From Mercenaria mercenaria (lineage: Eukaryota; Mollusca; Bivalvia; Venerida; Veneridae), in contig NC_069363.1 of assembly GCF_021730395.1 (NCBI RefSeq), forward strand, positions 21,798,001-21,862,000: a stretch of DNA of 64,000 bases. The letters run 5' to 3'. Numbering within the stretch: the stretch's first letter is position 1; each line of letters opens with the position of its first letter. Of this stretch, positions 1 to 10,017 are shown one piece after another. Below the pieces are notes generated by a model that saw nothing but the letters and a program-made list of their open reading frames with translations, made no database searches and was not told the origin of the DNA. A program made the position numbers and the translations under genes.

Positions 1-733
1 ATGGTGACCTATCAATTTTCTTTTTGATTTACATTAGGTAGACATTACCAAAGGCATGTGCAGAGTTTGATTAAATTCTATTATGTGAAACTCGATAAAA
101 TAGCAGACGTACCAACTTAAAATTGACAAAAATATGCAAAAATAGCCCTTGGGTCTGCTGAACAAGTATTCATTTCTCTACAAAATAATTTTCTTTTGAT
201 TTCTCTGAGCATGTTTTAAATATTGTTTTCCGTTATAAAAATGCTTAGATATCAAATTTATGCTGATTATTGTATTTTACTGAAATATATTTTAGGATTA
301 TAGAAATTTTGAAAAATGTTAAAAATAGCACCATATCTAGGGGCAAATTAAATTGAAACAAAGCTGGTGACCTAGTATTTTTATTTCATTTTTCAATACA
401 TCATAACATGATCTTTTAATACAAAACATTTCATCAAAATCTATTATTGAGAAAAAAAAATACGAAACTGTAGCGAGCGTCCTTAACACTCCTTTTCTAC
501 ATAATTGCCTTTTCATCTTCATTAGTGCATCGGAATTATCTTACATCATGTTACCATCTATATTTGTGTTTTACAGCTATAAATGGAAAGCTATATATAC
601 ATCAATTTATTGTTACGAAGTTTGTGCTAAATTTATGAATAGTTCAGGGATGCCGGTTGTCTTCAAATACCACTGCTATTGGGGCTTTTGTACAGACACA
701 GGTATTTTTGAACTTTAAAATGATGTTTTTAAA
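1..733. other. AT-rich DNA, no gene seen
   Basis: No supported coding region, RNA gene or clear repeat. The longest open frames are short, lack recognisable motifs and have ordinary AT-rich composition. Confidence 0.5.
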
Positions 734-1440
734 TATATCTTAACATTATAATGCTCCCCGAAAGGAGAAGCATATATGTTGCCGCTCCGTCCGTCCTATT
801 ATCCGTTCACACGTTCACCAATTCCTGTCCTCACGTAGCGTGAGCGTTCATACTTTTGCATATGCTAGGATATAAAGTACAGCAGGAGTGGGGTGCGTTT
901 ATTAAAGAAGAGAGTATAGCTAGACAATATGAGCATGTTAACTTTATTACAATTCATTTCTGTTTTTTTTTTTTTTTTTTTATTTAGGTGGCCAGGTCCC
1001 TTGAAAACTGCTACCGGTGTTATTCATATGTATCAAAATATGGCACTGTGTAAACGGTGGCATAAATTTGAACCGGGCATGGTTGACATATATTCTGATG
1101 TTATTCTTGCATTATGCGCAAGTTCACTTTGAGTTGTACACTTCCGTATGTTTGGTAGAGTATAAGAAAAATTTCAAGGCACCATACCTTCTAAATCGAA
1201 CTTATTACATTCAAGTATTTTATAATGTGCTTTTCTGTATGTTTAGGCCAGATCCTTTGAAAACTGTAAGATGAGCTATCTGGATAAGACATCAATCAAA
1301 TTTGATGCAGCATTTTGTAAAATTTAAAGGGACTTTAACTCCTAGCTGAGGCATGGTAATTCAATAAGCGCAAGGTCACATCGAGTTTGGGCCTGATCCC
1401 ATGAAAACCGTAGGAGTTATCCGAACAAGGCTAACATTTT
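734..1440. repeat. Degenerate dispersed mollusc-type tandem repeat
   Basis: The segment opens with a CCGTCCGTCC run near 788 and then carries three related motifs reading roughly GGCCAGATCCCTTGAAAACTG, near 990, 1,247 and 1,390. The last spacing is about 143 bp, the first about twice that. This resembles the 145-160 bp degenerate tandem units with a TCCG run that recur in this window (34,972 and 60,545). A T run of about 20 bases sits at 962-981. Short open frames across it have no coding signature. Confidence 0.45.
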
Positions 1441-2389
1441 TAACAAAAGATCTTGATTTAAATTATGTTCTTTCATGTAATATGTTGGTATGCATACTTC
1501 GTAGCACTTTTAATACATAGTGATAAAGTTGCAGAAATGTAAATTTCGAATCAAATAGTCTATATCTCAGACGTTTCTTTTATTTCTGTTAAGAAAGGCT
1601 CTGTTTAATCTTTACCCTGTTAAATTTCTATCATCCAATTTAAGCAGTACCACTTCAAAAGGGTGTTCGCTAAATATTTACTGACTGAACAGCGAACAGT
1701 GCAAGACCGATCTTGGTCTGCTCTGGTTGTAAAGGCAGAATCACTTGCCGCTTGCAGAATAAAGGTTAATGGTTGTTCGTATTAGGTTGTACATGTGACG
1801 AGAGGTTCATAGAATATTTCTCTTGCCTTCATTTTAGAATGAATATCTCGCTGACATAATTATCTCTATCATTATCTGTTCAGAGATCATCACTGACTTA
1901 CAATTATCTCAAATGATCTTTATCATGCTTTTATTCTCAAAAATGATATACATTTCTGTTTTTTCCCATACATTAATTAACATTCAATTCATCTCACAGG
2001 CAAGTTAATACATGTTTATGTTTATGTTATTTATTGTCTGAAAATGAAATGACATCTTGAGTTTTATTTTGAAGAGAAAGACGAATCTTTCAAAGGACAG
2101 ATATTTATACCTATAGAATCTAGTTAAGGTGAAAAACAACCCTGTTCTGCTGGGATTTGACATATCTAGTACTTGTCCCCCCCCCCTTTATTCTCTGAAA
2201 CAGACTTCATCAATGATCAAAACTATAACATACGATGGGAGCTCAGAAAATACCCAGAAGGTACCCAGAAGAGTGTCTCTGTCTTAGTCTGCGTAATGAT
2301 AAAATTTCGGTCACTGTTTGGTAATTGATGCTGCTGTTGCTCCAAATATGTAGATGAAAAATTGCAGTTGGGTACAGGTAATTAGTCCT
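1441..2389. other. AT-rich DNA, no gene seen
   Basis: Nothing beyond simple-sequence tracts (a short C run near 2,177). No supported open frame on either strand. Confidence 0.5.
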
Positions 2390-3307
2390 ACTGATTATGT
2401 TCAAATTATAAAGTTATTTTATTTGCCTGTTGAGAAATTTCTTCAAAGTAACTCGCTCTTCTGAAAGTTGTGAAATTGTGTTACATGAACGTTGATGCTG
2501 TGATATATATTTCAACATATAGACAGTTGCAAAGAATCCCTGCAAATCAGCAGAAACAGGAGTAATGAGTCCAATAAAACAAGAAGTATGCTGGTTTAAT
2601 TCATATTACAACAGGAACCAAAGTATTAATTTCCAATAAATGAAATAGATTTGAATGGCGGCCTTCGGAAGCTATATCTAATTAAAATGTACTGAACAAT
2701 CACTCCAAGTGAAACAAGTAATTGTTTCTGGAAAAATTGAGGAATACTTTGCTTGTGTTGAAGTCAGATAAGGATGGTTTAAAAAACAACAACAACAACG
2801 GATGTTTGATTAGGAATTCGTAGGCGCCTAGTCTGACATTCAACCGGTCCTTCCCTTAGATCTGTAACATTTTGACTTGTGTACTTGATGACAAAAAGAA
2901 GGTTCTATTCTACTAATTAGACTCTTAAGAGCTCTCTTCAAACCATCTTCCTTCCTGTCGATACTGTTTATCAGTTCATTTTCTCTTTACCCTGTTACTA
3001 TGTTTCTTTGTATGAAAATGCAGTTATATCGCCTCTTTGCATTGATTTTCTGCATCTCTGATTTTAACACTGATAAATTAGATTTTTTTATTGAACTAAC
3101 AGCAAACTTGTTGAAAAATATGACCACTACTCTACGAAAAACTTAAATTGCTGATTAAAACATACATACTTTATAACAGAACTTTCACTCTTTGGCGTAT
3201 TTCTCTCTTTTTACACAGACGATTGCTTTTTAGTGTAGTTGTTGCCTTAACATGTTTGGAAGTTTACTGATTTTATTATCTACAAATTGTCAGAGGACAG
3301 CAAACTT

Positions 3308-3480
3308 AAAACAGAAAAACTGGAAACTCCACAGGTCGCCCAACACGACACAAACGAAAATGTTGCAGGCTCGGTTTGATTGAGCCTGTTCTTGGACGGA
3401 AGTGAAGATGCATGCTACCGTCCACGCCCTCTAGCCCCGGGTTGAGCAGAACTCAACATTTACACATGCTACATGTATCA
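3308..3480 (+). repeat. Structured short repeat, type I copy
   Basis: The matching site in copy B (near 12,285) lacks this block, so its limits are fairly well set. It holds successive hairpins: stem 1 at 3,366-3,388 (CAGGCTC pairing with GAGCCTG), stem 2 joining GGACGG (3,394) to CCGTCC (3,418), and stem 3 at 3,441-3,457 (GTTGAG with CTCAAC). It begins with a GGAAACTCC foldback. No tRNA-like A or B box and no terminal inverted repeat were seen, so it is neither an ordinary SINE nor an ordinary MITE. Related copies are listed at 6,624, 14,440, 16,980 and 38,003. Confidence 0.7.
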
Positions 3481-3720
3481 AATTAAAAATGTTAAAAGTA
3501 AAAATATGGAGATATTTTGTAAGAATTTTCAGGTGCTTTCCTAACCTTCAATACATAGGTCAGGTTAGAGAAGCAATAACAGTTGCGCACTCATGTCGTC
3601 CGCGTAAGAAATAATCGATCTAAATTAACTAAGCTCGATTGTAAAATCAATGAAACAACAATTAAAAGTATTTTAATGGTTCACCCACTGTTCTGTCTGT
3701 GTGTCCCTTTAAAACTACTT

Positions 3721-3993
3721 GCCCCATGTGGTTCTGGGACGACCTGTGTATAAAAAGAATTGGAACCACTGCGTTACCCTTGCATGATCGTAAGAGGCGA
3801 CTAATAGGGTCTTAACACTTGGTTTTGCTGTAACTCTATGATTCCAGCAGATATTCAAATTTTGATTCCATACCTCATGTTTTTATTTCGATGTAAATGG
3901 GATGTGAAACCAAAATTTGTAGTCCTGTTTGGCGCTATATAACCTATACTGTGTTGGTGCGCCGTTAAATCCAAATAAATAAATAAATTAATC
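3721..3993 (+). mobile_element. SINE-like insertion with target duplication
   Basis: About 273 bp, ending in GCGCCGTTAAATCC followed by (AAAT)n. It is bounded by a 10-bp direct repeat, AAAACTACTT at 3,711-3,720 and AAAACTGCTT at 3,994-4,003. Copy B has the uninterrupted empty site near 12,513-12,530. The 3' tail resembles those of the SINEs at 9,667 and 53,843. The 5' part does not show a convincing tRNA A box, so the head type is uncertain. Confidence 0.75.
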
Positions 3994-4289
3994 AAAACTG
4001 CTTAAAATACTTCTGGATTGAAACACCGAGAAGCAAAGTATTAGCAATAGTATGTGGGGAAATCAATTCACCCATTCAATTAGATCAAAGTAGTGATGTT
4101 TAGCAACTCCTTCCTAGAGGAGGTTAAACATCTAGTTTATCAATTAAGTTACAAATACATTATTCACACATATAAAGGCTTCTTCTATATAAAATTCTAA
4201 AACAAAGAAGTCAGTATTGGCTACATATCCCACCAGTATTTGTTAACTTACTGAGGATACAAGCTGAAAATGTTATCTTTTTGTTATAA

Positions 4290-5175
4290 AAGATAAAAGG
4301 TAAGGGTAGATTTCCCGGAAGCAGAGAGCACCCAAAACACAGCTATAGAGCCATGCATCGCAAAGTAGGCCCACAACAAAAGAAGCTGTAACGGAAAAGT
4401 ATTGTAGACGGGTTTGCATCAAAAATCCAATAACAAGTATATTATAAATATATGCAAAATACAGAAAATGGGGGTAGGATGGTAAGGGGTAGATAAAAGG
4501 GTCGGATGTTGGGGGAAGGTGGAGCAAGGATGAATATACAATAGGGAAAAAACCACGTTCCTTAAACGTGTGTGTGTGTGCGTGCGTGTGTGCGTGCGTG
4601 CGTGCGTGCGTGCGTGTGTGTGTTTGTGTTCGGGTTAAAACGTAGTATTCCTACAACGCCACAGACACGCACGTACAAAAGACAAACATACACACATACA
4701 ACTAACATACACAAATAAACAAACAGACAAGCAAGAAAAACATCATTCTGGGGCACCTCCTATGACAAACACGCATAGGCACACACACACACGCACGCAC
4801 GCACAAGCAAGCACGCACGCACGCACGCACGCACACAAGCAGGCAAAAACAACAGTCGGGCACCGCCTAAGGACGGCCGGCGGACAAAATTATGTACACG
4901 ATAAATTACTCATGGTAAAACACGCACAGATTCATATACGCACATACAGAAGCAGGAAAAAGCAACAGTGGGGCACCGCCTAAGAACGGCCGGCGGACAA
5001 ACTTATGGTGAGCACGATAACTTAGGAGAGAGGAAGCAAATGCAAAGAAGCGTAAATGCTAGAGAAAGGGATGGGATTGGGCGAATGGGGTAAAAAGGGG
5101 TTAATTAGGGGAAAGCGGAAAGAAACGCAAACAACGAACAACACATTCTACACAACATATGGTACGAAACAAGCA
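4290..5175. mobile_element. Microsatellite-bearing insertion private to copy A
   Basis: Copy B runs straight from the sequence matching 4,264-4,289 to that matching 5,176, so about 885 bp is extra in copy A. It holds a (GTGC)n-type tract at 4,569-4,624 and its complement type (CACG)n at 4,776-4,840. A block containing GGGCACCGCCTAAGAACGGC recurs at 4,750, 4,857 and 4,970, spacing 107 and 113 bp. Tandem core units beside a microsatellite are the known architecture of pearl-like elements in bivalves; assignment to that group is inference. Two open frames in the microsatellites are low-complexity artefacts. Confidence 0.6.
4750..5010 (+). repeat. About 110-bp tandem core units inside the insertion
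   Basis: Three successive units start near 4,750, 4,857 and 4,970, each with a GGGGCACCGCCTA-type head; the last two continue with a GGCCGGCGGACAAA-type block. The first unit is the most diverged and carries the CACG microsatellite; the second keeps a weaker CA-rich tract in the same place. Confidence 0.7.
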
Positions 5176-6623
5176 ACATGCAAGTCTTACAACCCAGTCT
5201 CAGCTTCTGCCAAGGCCATTATACAATTCGTTCAGTGACTCGTGATTCGCGCGTATTGCAAAGTCGCACACAAAAAGCAGCAATATGCTTCCATTGCTGA
5301 ACTATGGGTGGCTGCCAAGCCATTTCTCCTCCCAGTGCTGCGTTATATGTATCCTACCTCGTATGCATTCCAGACCGTCACTCGCAATAATCACCTTTTC
5401 TAAAACTTTCGTAGGAAACAAGCTTATTTGTCAATAAAACCGTCGTCAGGATGTTAGACTTCTGTGAAATGAGAAATACTTTAGATAGAGAGTCAAGTAA
5501 AAGGTATATAATGAAACATTGCAGATGACAGCACTGGAAACAATTATCTGTGATACTATTGACTGAACAAATTGCTCTCAATTTGATTTTATGCCAGTGC
5601 TAAATCTCTACAAGCAGTTGTATGTATTTGAGTTGCGTATAAATTATAGAAATAGGAACATTTCATTCTCTGTAATATCTAAGACAATACATTTGATCTT
5701 TAAATTACGCCAGATGTTTCTGACAGATGTTTCACGTAAAATACCGTACCTCTTTTTAGTGAAGGTTTCGGAAAGAAGATATTTTTTCAATATATAACTC
5801 ATAATAAACACTGAACTCGCTGATAAAAACATTGACCACTATGACGAGCCCAAAACAAGCATTGCTTCATATATGAAATGTCTTACTTCTGGACCTCTGC
5901 GACCACATCCCCCTAATGTACGCAGTTACTATCGAAAACCAGTTGATGCCATTTTCATTGCCGGCCGATACGGGTTGAAGTACGTATTAACAATATACAC
6001 CTATGGCATTTGAGATCAAGTAATTGGAAAAGGCAGTTGTTTTATTTTAAAACATTGCATTAAATTGTTAGTTTGACCTTGAATAATATATAAAATGAAC
6101 AGGAAGTGAAAAATCAACTTTTAACCTAGTTTTGCAATGCAGAATGTTTGTTCCTCTGATACATTTAAATCAAACAGTTGTGGTAATTTGCCGATCAATA
6201 AGCCTGTACACAGTAAGGTGATAAATCAAATCGGGATTTATTCTTGTCAATAAGTCTCTCTGATTTGGCAATTCAATAACTATATATTTAAGAGAATGTC
6301 AAAGATTTTGAAGGGAAAGGATGGTAACAAAGTAAATCAATTACAAGAGGAAATTAAGTTATAAATAATGAGAGGTGAATATCTGTATTTTGTCTTTCAT
6401 AAAACTGGGTCAAAATTAGAATAAGACTTCTAACATGCAAAATAGATTTTTAAAAAGAATTTATATTATACAATGTATATATTATATAAAAAAAAGTTTA
6501 TACAATTTCTTTAAAGTTGCTTTGCAACACAGTCATATCTAAAATTACAAATTAAACTTCACAATATGAATTCCGTTGCTAGGTAATCATTATTTCAGAG
6601 ATGTTTCTATGTAAAACAGAAAC

Positions 6624-6668
6624 AGGGGAAACTCACAGGTCGTTCAACACGACAAAAACGAGAATGAT
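6624..6668 (+). repeat. 5' remnant of the structured repeat, type I
   Basis: GGAAACTCACAGGTCG followed by CAACACGACAAAAACG matches the first 45 or so bases of the 3,308 repeat; the hairpins are absent. The homologous spot in copy B (14,440) carries a type II relic instead. Confidence 0.55.
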
Positions 6669-7524
6669 AGCCATGCTTTCAGTCATAAAATATATCTATA
6701 TGTGATGTCATTAGAACAAATATTCCACGTGGTATTACTTATGTCATGTTTTTAAAAGAAATGAAGTCTGCTATTATTTTGCTTGGTGGAATTCGATGCT
6801 TTCAGAGACTCTTCTGATATAGTTTATATGCAAAATTGCCTTATCAGGAATTAATGTACTTTATTGACACTTAATGGAGGAAATTGTATAATAATTATTA
6901 CTCATCGTGGGTTAAAATCTGTTTTGTCTATATATACTAGTCATAATAATTGCTTGTTGCGATAGAAACTGAAACAATAAAACACAATATCGTTATACAA
7001 GATTAAGGATATAATAACATGCGATCTTAAAACCATCGTGAAATGCTGAACATGTAATACAGTTACCATAATTCTGATACATGTACATGCGAAAACAATC
7101 TGAATTTTAACATGCCGTCATTTCAAAGACTGACTGACATTGTATATTGTATGTTTAACCAATACAAGAATAAAGTAGTATTTTGTAAAAAAAAAAAAGA
7201 AGATATTTTTCGTATCATCGCACTGTTTGCAAGAAGCACATGCTGATGCATAAAGATTACCCAAAGATCTCGATGTTACTGACAAATGTCTGGATATCTC
7301 GTTAATCTTGTTAAGTCAGTTCGGATCTTCTTTCTGTTATAAATGAACATACAATCGCGCATTCAAACATTAAGAGTCTCACATGACATATTGAACCATC
7401 GTGAAATATTCAATTACAATTTATTCATTATGTACACGTCTGACTTTGAGATGCCCTAGCTTATTGCTTTAATATAAATCGCGCACATAACATGCTAATT
7501 TGTCAATAAAATCAGGGAAACAAA

Positions 7525-7700
7525 TTGATATTCATCCGCCGAGATGTGATAGGTAGACATAATATATGTGTTATTTGCCGAAGGCAACTAGAAATAGACA
7601 CAGGAGAAGAGTATAATTTCAATCACGGCTGCAATTCCCACAACACTGACTTTGTTCACAAGGGTCACACATGGAATTGTAAACATATTGTAAGTTCTGT
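7525..7700 (+). pseudogene. Possible LINE C-terminal relic in the duplicated unit
   Basis: An open frame reads through a Cys/His-containing stretch with the words CVICRRQLEIDTGEEYNFN. The pattern C-x2-C followed by an acidic EYxF motif is typical of the zinc-binding C-terminus of CR1-type LINE proteins, but the match is short. The same words are readable in copy B near 16,690 and, more diverged with partly conservative replacements, in the inverted third copy near 45,920. No complete domain is present. It may simply be a chance open frame in a repeat. Confidence 0.25.
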
Positions 7701-7885
7701 TGACTTGTATTACTCAAAAATGAAGCAGAAATATTTACTTTTCACTAAGTTTATAAATGTTCTTGATTTGCATTCACTAGTCCCTTGAAATTAAGATTAC
7801 AAGCCCTATTAAGGACTTTTCCGACACTCATTATTTCGCAGGCATGCATCATTTTATTACATTGAGGTTTGTCCTAGGTCTAACA

Positions 7886-8840
7886 CATTAACATAACATA
7901 ACATAACATAACATAACATAACATAAATTGTATTAGTCTTAAGCGTAAATACATACATATAGCAAAAACACAAAATACATTATGTATCGTGATACACATA
8001 TTCCAAAATATTTTATACTTCTAACATTACATTGCATTAAAGATTTATAGTTATATTAAACAATCTCATTTCTGATATTAAATTGTCTTCGAATAAAAAA
8101 TGGAGTAATAATGAATAAAGCTAACGTATTCAGCACAGATTTGTTTGAACAATTTAACAGTTCGATAAATTTATGTACACTTGCTTTCCTATAGTATTAC
8201 ATTTTAATGTATTTTTTCCTTAAGTCATTATACAGTGTGCATTTTAAAATGAAATGGAATTCATTCCCTATATCATTTAAAGCACAGAAAGAGCACAGTC
8301 TCTCGTTCGATGAATAGGATTGGTACTATGTCTAGCTTTCTCTATACAAATCGTGAGACCCTAGTCTGTCTTATATTAGCAATTGTACGTCTCTATTTCA
8401 AACTATTTCAATTCCTTATACAGGTATAAAGATGGATAACTCTTCATGTTTTCAAGCCAGCTAGATATAAATGTATCTTTTAGCCTTTGTTTTAAAACAG
8501 GCAGAAACAATTTAACATTAACTGATCTGGGATAAACCCAGACCTCACCAAATCCCAGTTGATGCAGCATCTTTTTCATGTTCAGTAACCAATTATCAAT
8601 GTTGTTTTCCGTCAACCTCAACATATTTTCCAAATACGCATTTAATATACAATTTTCATTTATATCATGCGATTTTAGAAAATATTTTATCAGTCTCACT
8701 TTTCCGTCATTATATCAATGGTAATCTTCCCGATTCACCATATAGTCTTGTATTATTAGTAGACATTTTTACATTAAACACCCACTTCGAATAATGTTTC
8801 CTTACATATTTTAAGTTTTTATTTCATCACATACGGAGCC
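7886..8840 (-). mobile_element. 5'-truncated LINE (CR1-like C-terminus)
   Basis: An open frame at 8,403-8,699 encodes the thumb-to-C-terminal region of a CR1-type reverse transcriptase protein (words such as LGFGEVW and LKQRLKDTF). Towards lower coordinates, in another frame, the Cys/His tail follows (NDIGNEFHFILKCTLYNDLR). Upstream similarity in a further frame reaches about 8,830. The 3' end is a pentanucleotide tail, (TTATG)n when read on the minus strand, at 7,889-7,926. Reverse-transcriptase catalytic motifs are missing, so this is a 5'-truncated, frameshifted copy. Copy B lacks it near 16,830, so it arrived after the duplication, or B lost it. Confidence 0.7.
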
Positions 8841-9666
8841 AACTCCTTGTTTTTTCATTATAGGAAGCTCCCTTTTAATTTAAACGTTTCATTAAGACAT
8901 GTCCAAACACCTATTATTGAACGAGTGGTAGATAGCGCACTATATAGTGATAAAAACTTTTTTCAGCATCTTTGAGCAATCTCTGAAATGTAAAATTAAA
9001 TTGGGACAAAACATTTCTGTAAAACTGTCCAATATTTAAGATATCAACACAAAGCCATGAGCACCTTCAACTTCTTTGGGTGTTTGATTTTTCAAAAAGT
9101 ATATGACCGTTACTTTGAGGTCGTTCTTCTCGAAATGGAAAAAGGAAATAGGTCACTATCTATAAGAATAAGATGACACTTTTTTGGAGGTAAACTATTT
9201 TCAACTTCTCTCCTAGTGGTCTTGTTTTAATTTTAACAGCCACATTTGAAAAATTAAATAATCAGTCTACAACAATTTATATATTTTGTAAATATTTATT
9301 ATCCCTTATATACCCCTTCAGAGCCTCTGCAACTGTCTATTTTTATTCATACTTTTTGCAGTAGTTTTGTCCGATTGATGAAAGGATCTAAGTCTCAGAT
9401 ATTATAAAAGACATTTCATTTCTCAGAGTTTCATTCTTTCCTTGTTTTCCCTAGCATATCATAGGCTTGATATAATGGAATGGACTTTCATGGATGTTTC
9501 AATGTTACCATCCTTTTACTAAACATCATAATTGACAATGAAATACGTCAGTATCTATCCCGTTACTTGTCTCTATAAAACTCCAGGTTTCCTACATTTC
9601 CATGTATTTGATTGTAATTTACAATACATTATTTCACAACAAGCGTACAATTAACATTGATTATCT

Positions 9667-10017
9667 GGGGCCTCCGTGGTCGAGTGGTTCATATCACTTG
9701 CCGTCACTGATGTGGGTTCGAGCATCACTCGGGGCATTGAATTCTTCATGTGAAGAAGCCATCCATTACTGCTCATGAACAGACTCAATTAAACCGAGTC
9801 TGCAATTTTCACTGTTTGCCTTGTTCGCGGTGCTTCCGATGGATCTACTTTCCAGATTTTATTTACGAAAGGTCGGTGTTCTACCAAGGGGCCCGCCAGT
9901 TATGAAGTAATGCACGGAGGAGCGCCTGGATCTTCCTCCATCGAAAAAGCAGGAAAATCGCCATATGACCTATAATTGTGTCGGTGTGACGTTAAACCCA
10001 ACAAAAACAAAACAAAA
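9667..10017 (+). mobile_element. tRNA-derived SINE
   Basis: The head, GGGGCCTCCGTGGTCGAGTG, has a tRNA-like A-box region, with a B-box-like GGGTTCGAGC about 45 bases on. The 3' end is GTGACGTTAAACCC followed by an ACAAA-type tail. Flanks TGATTATCT (9,658-9,666) and TGATTTATT (10,018-10,026) are a plausible diverged target duplication, and copy B is empty at the same place near 22,585. The body contains, in reverse orientation, the stem-1 hairpin of the structured repeat family (9,780-9,802) and a TTCTTCA/TGAAGAA foldback. The open frame beginning at 9,965 runs out of it and is not coding. Confidence 0.8.

Noticed and set aside
4562-4983. His/Thr-rich frames on both strands
   Set aside because: They are translations of CACG/GTGC microsatellites.
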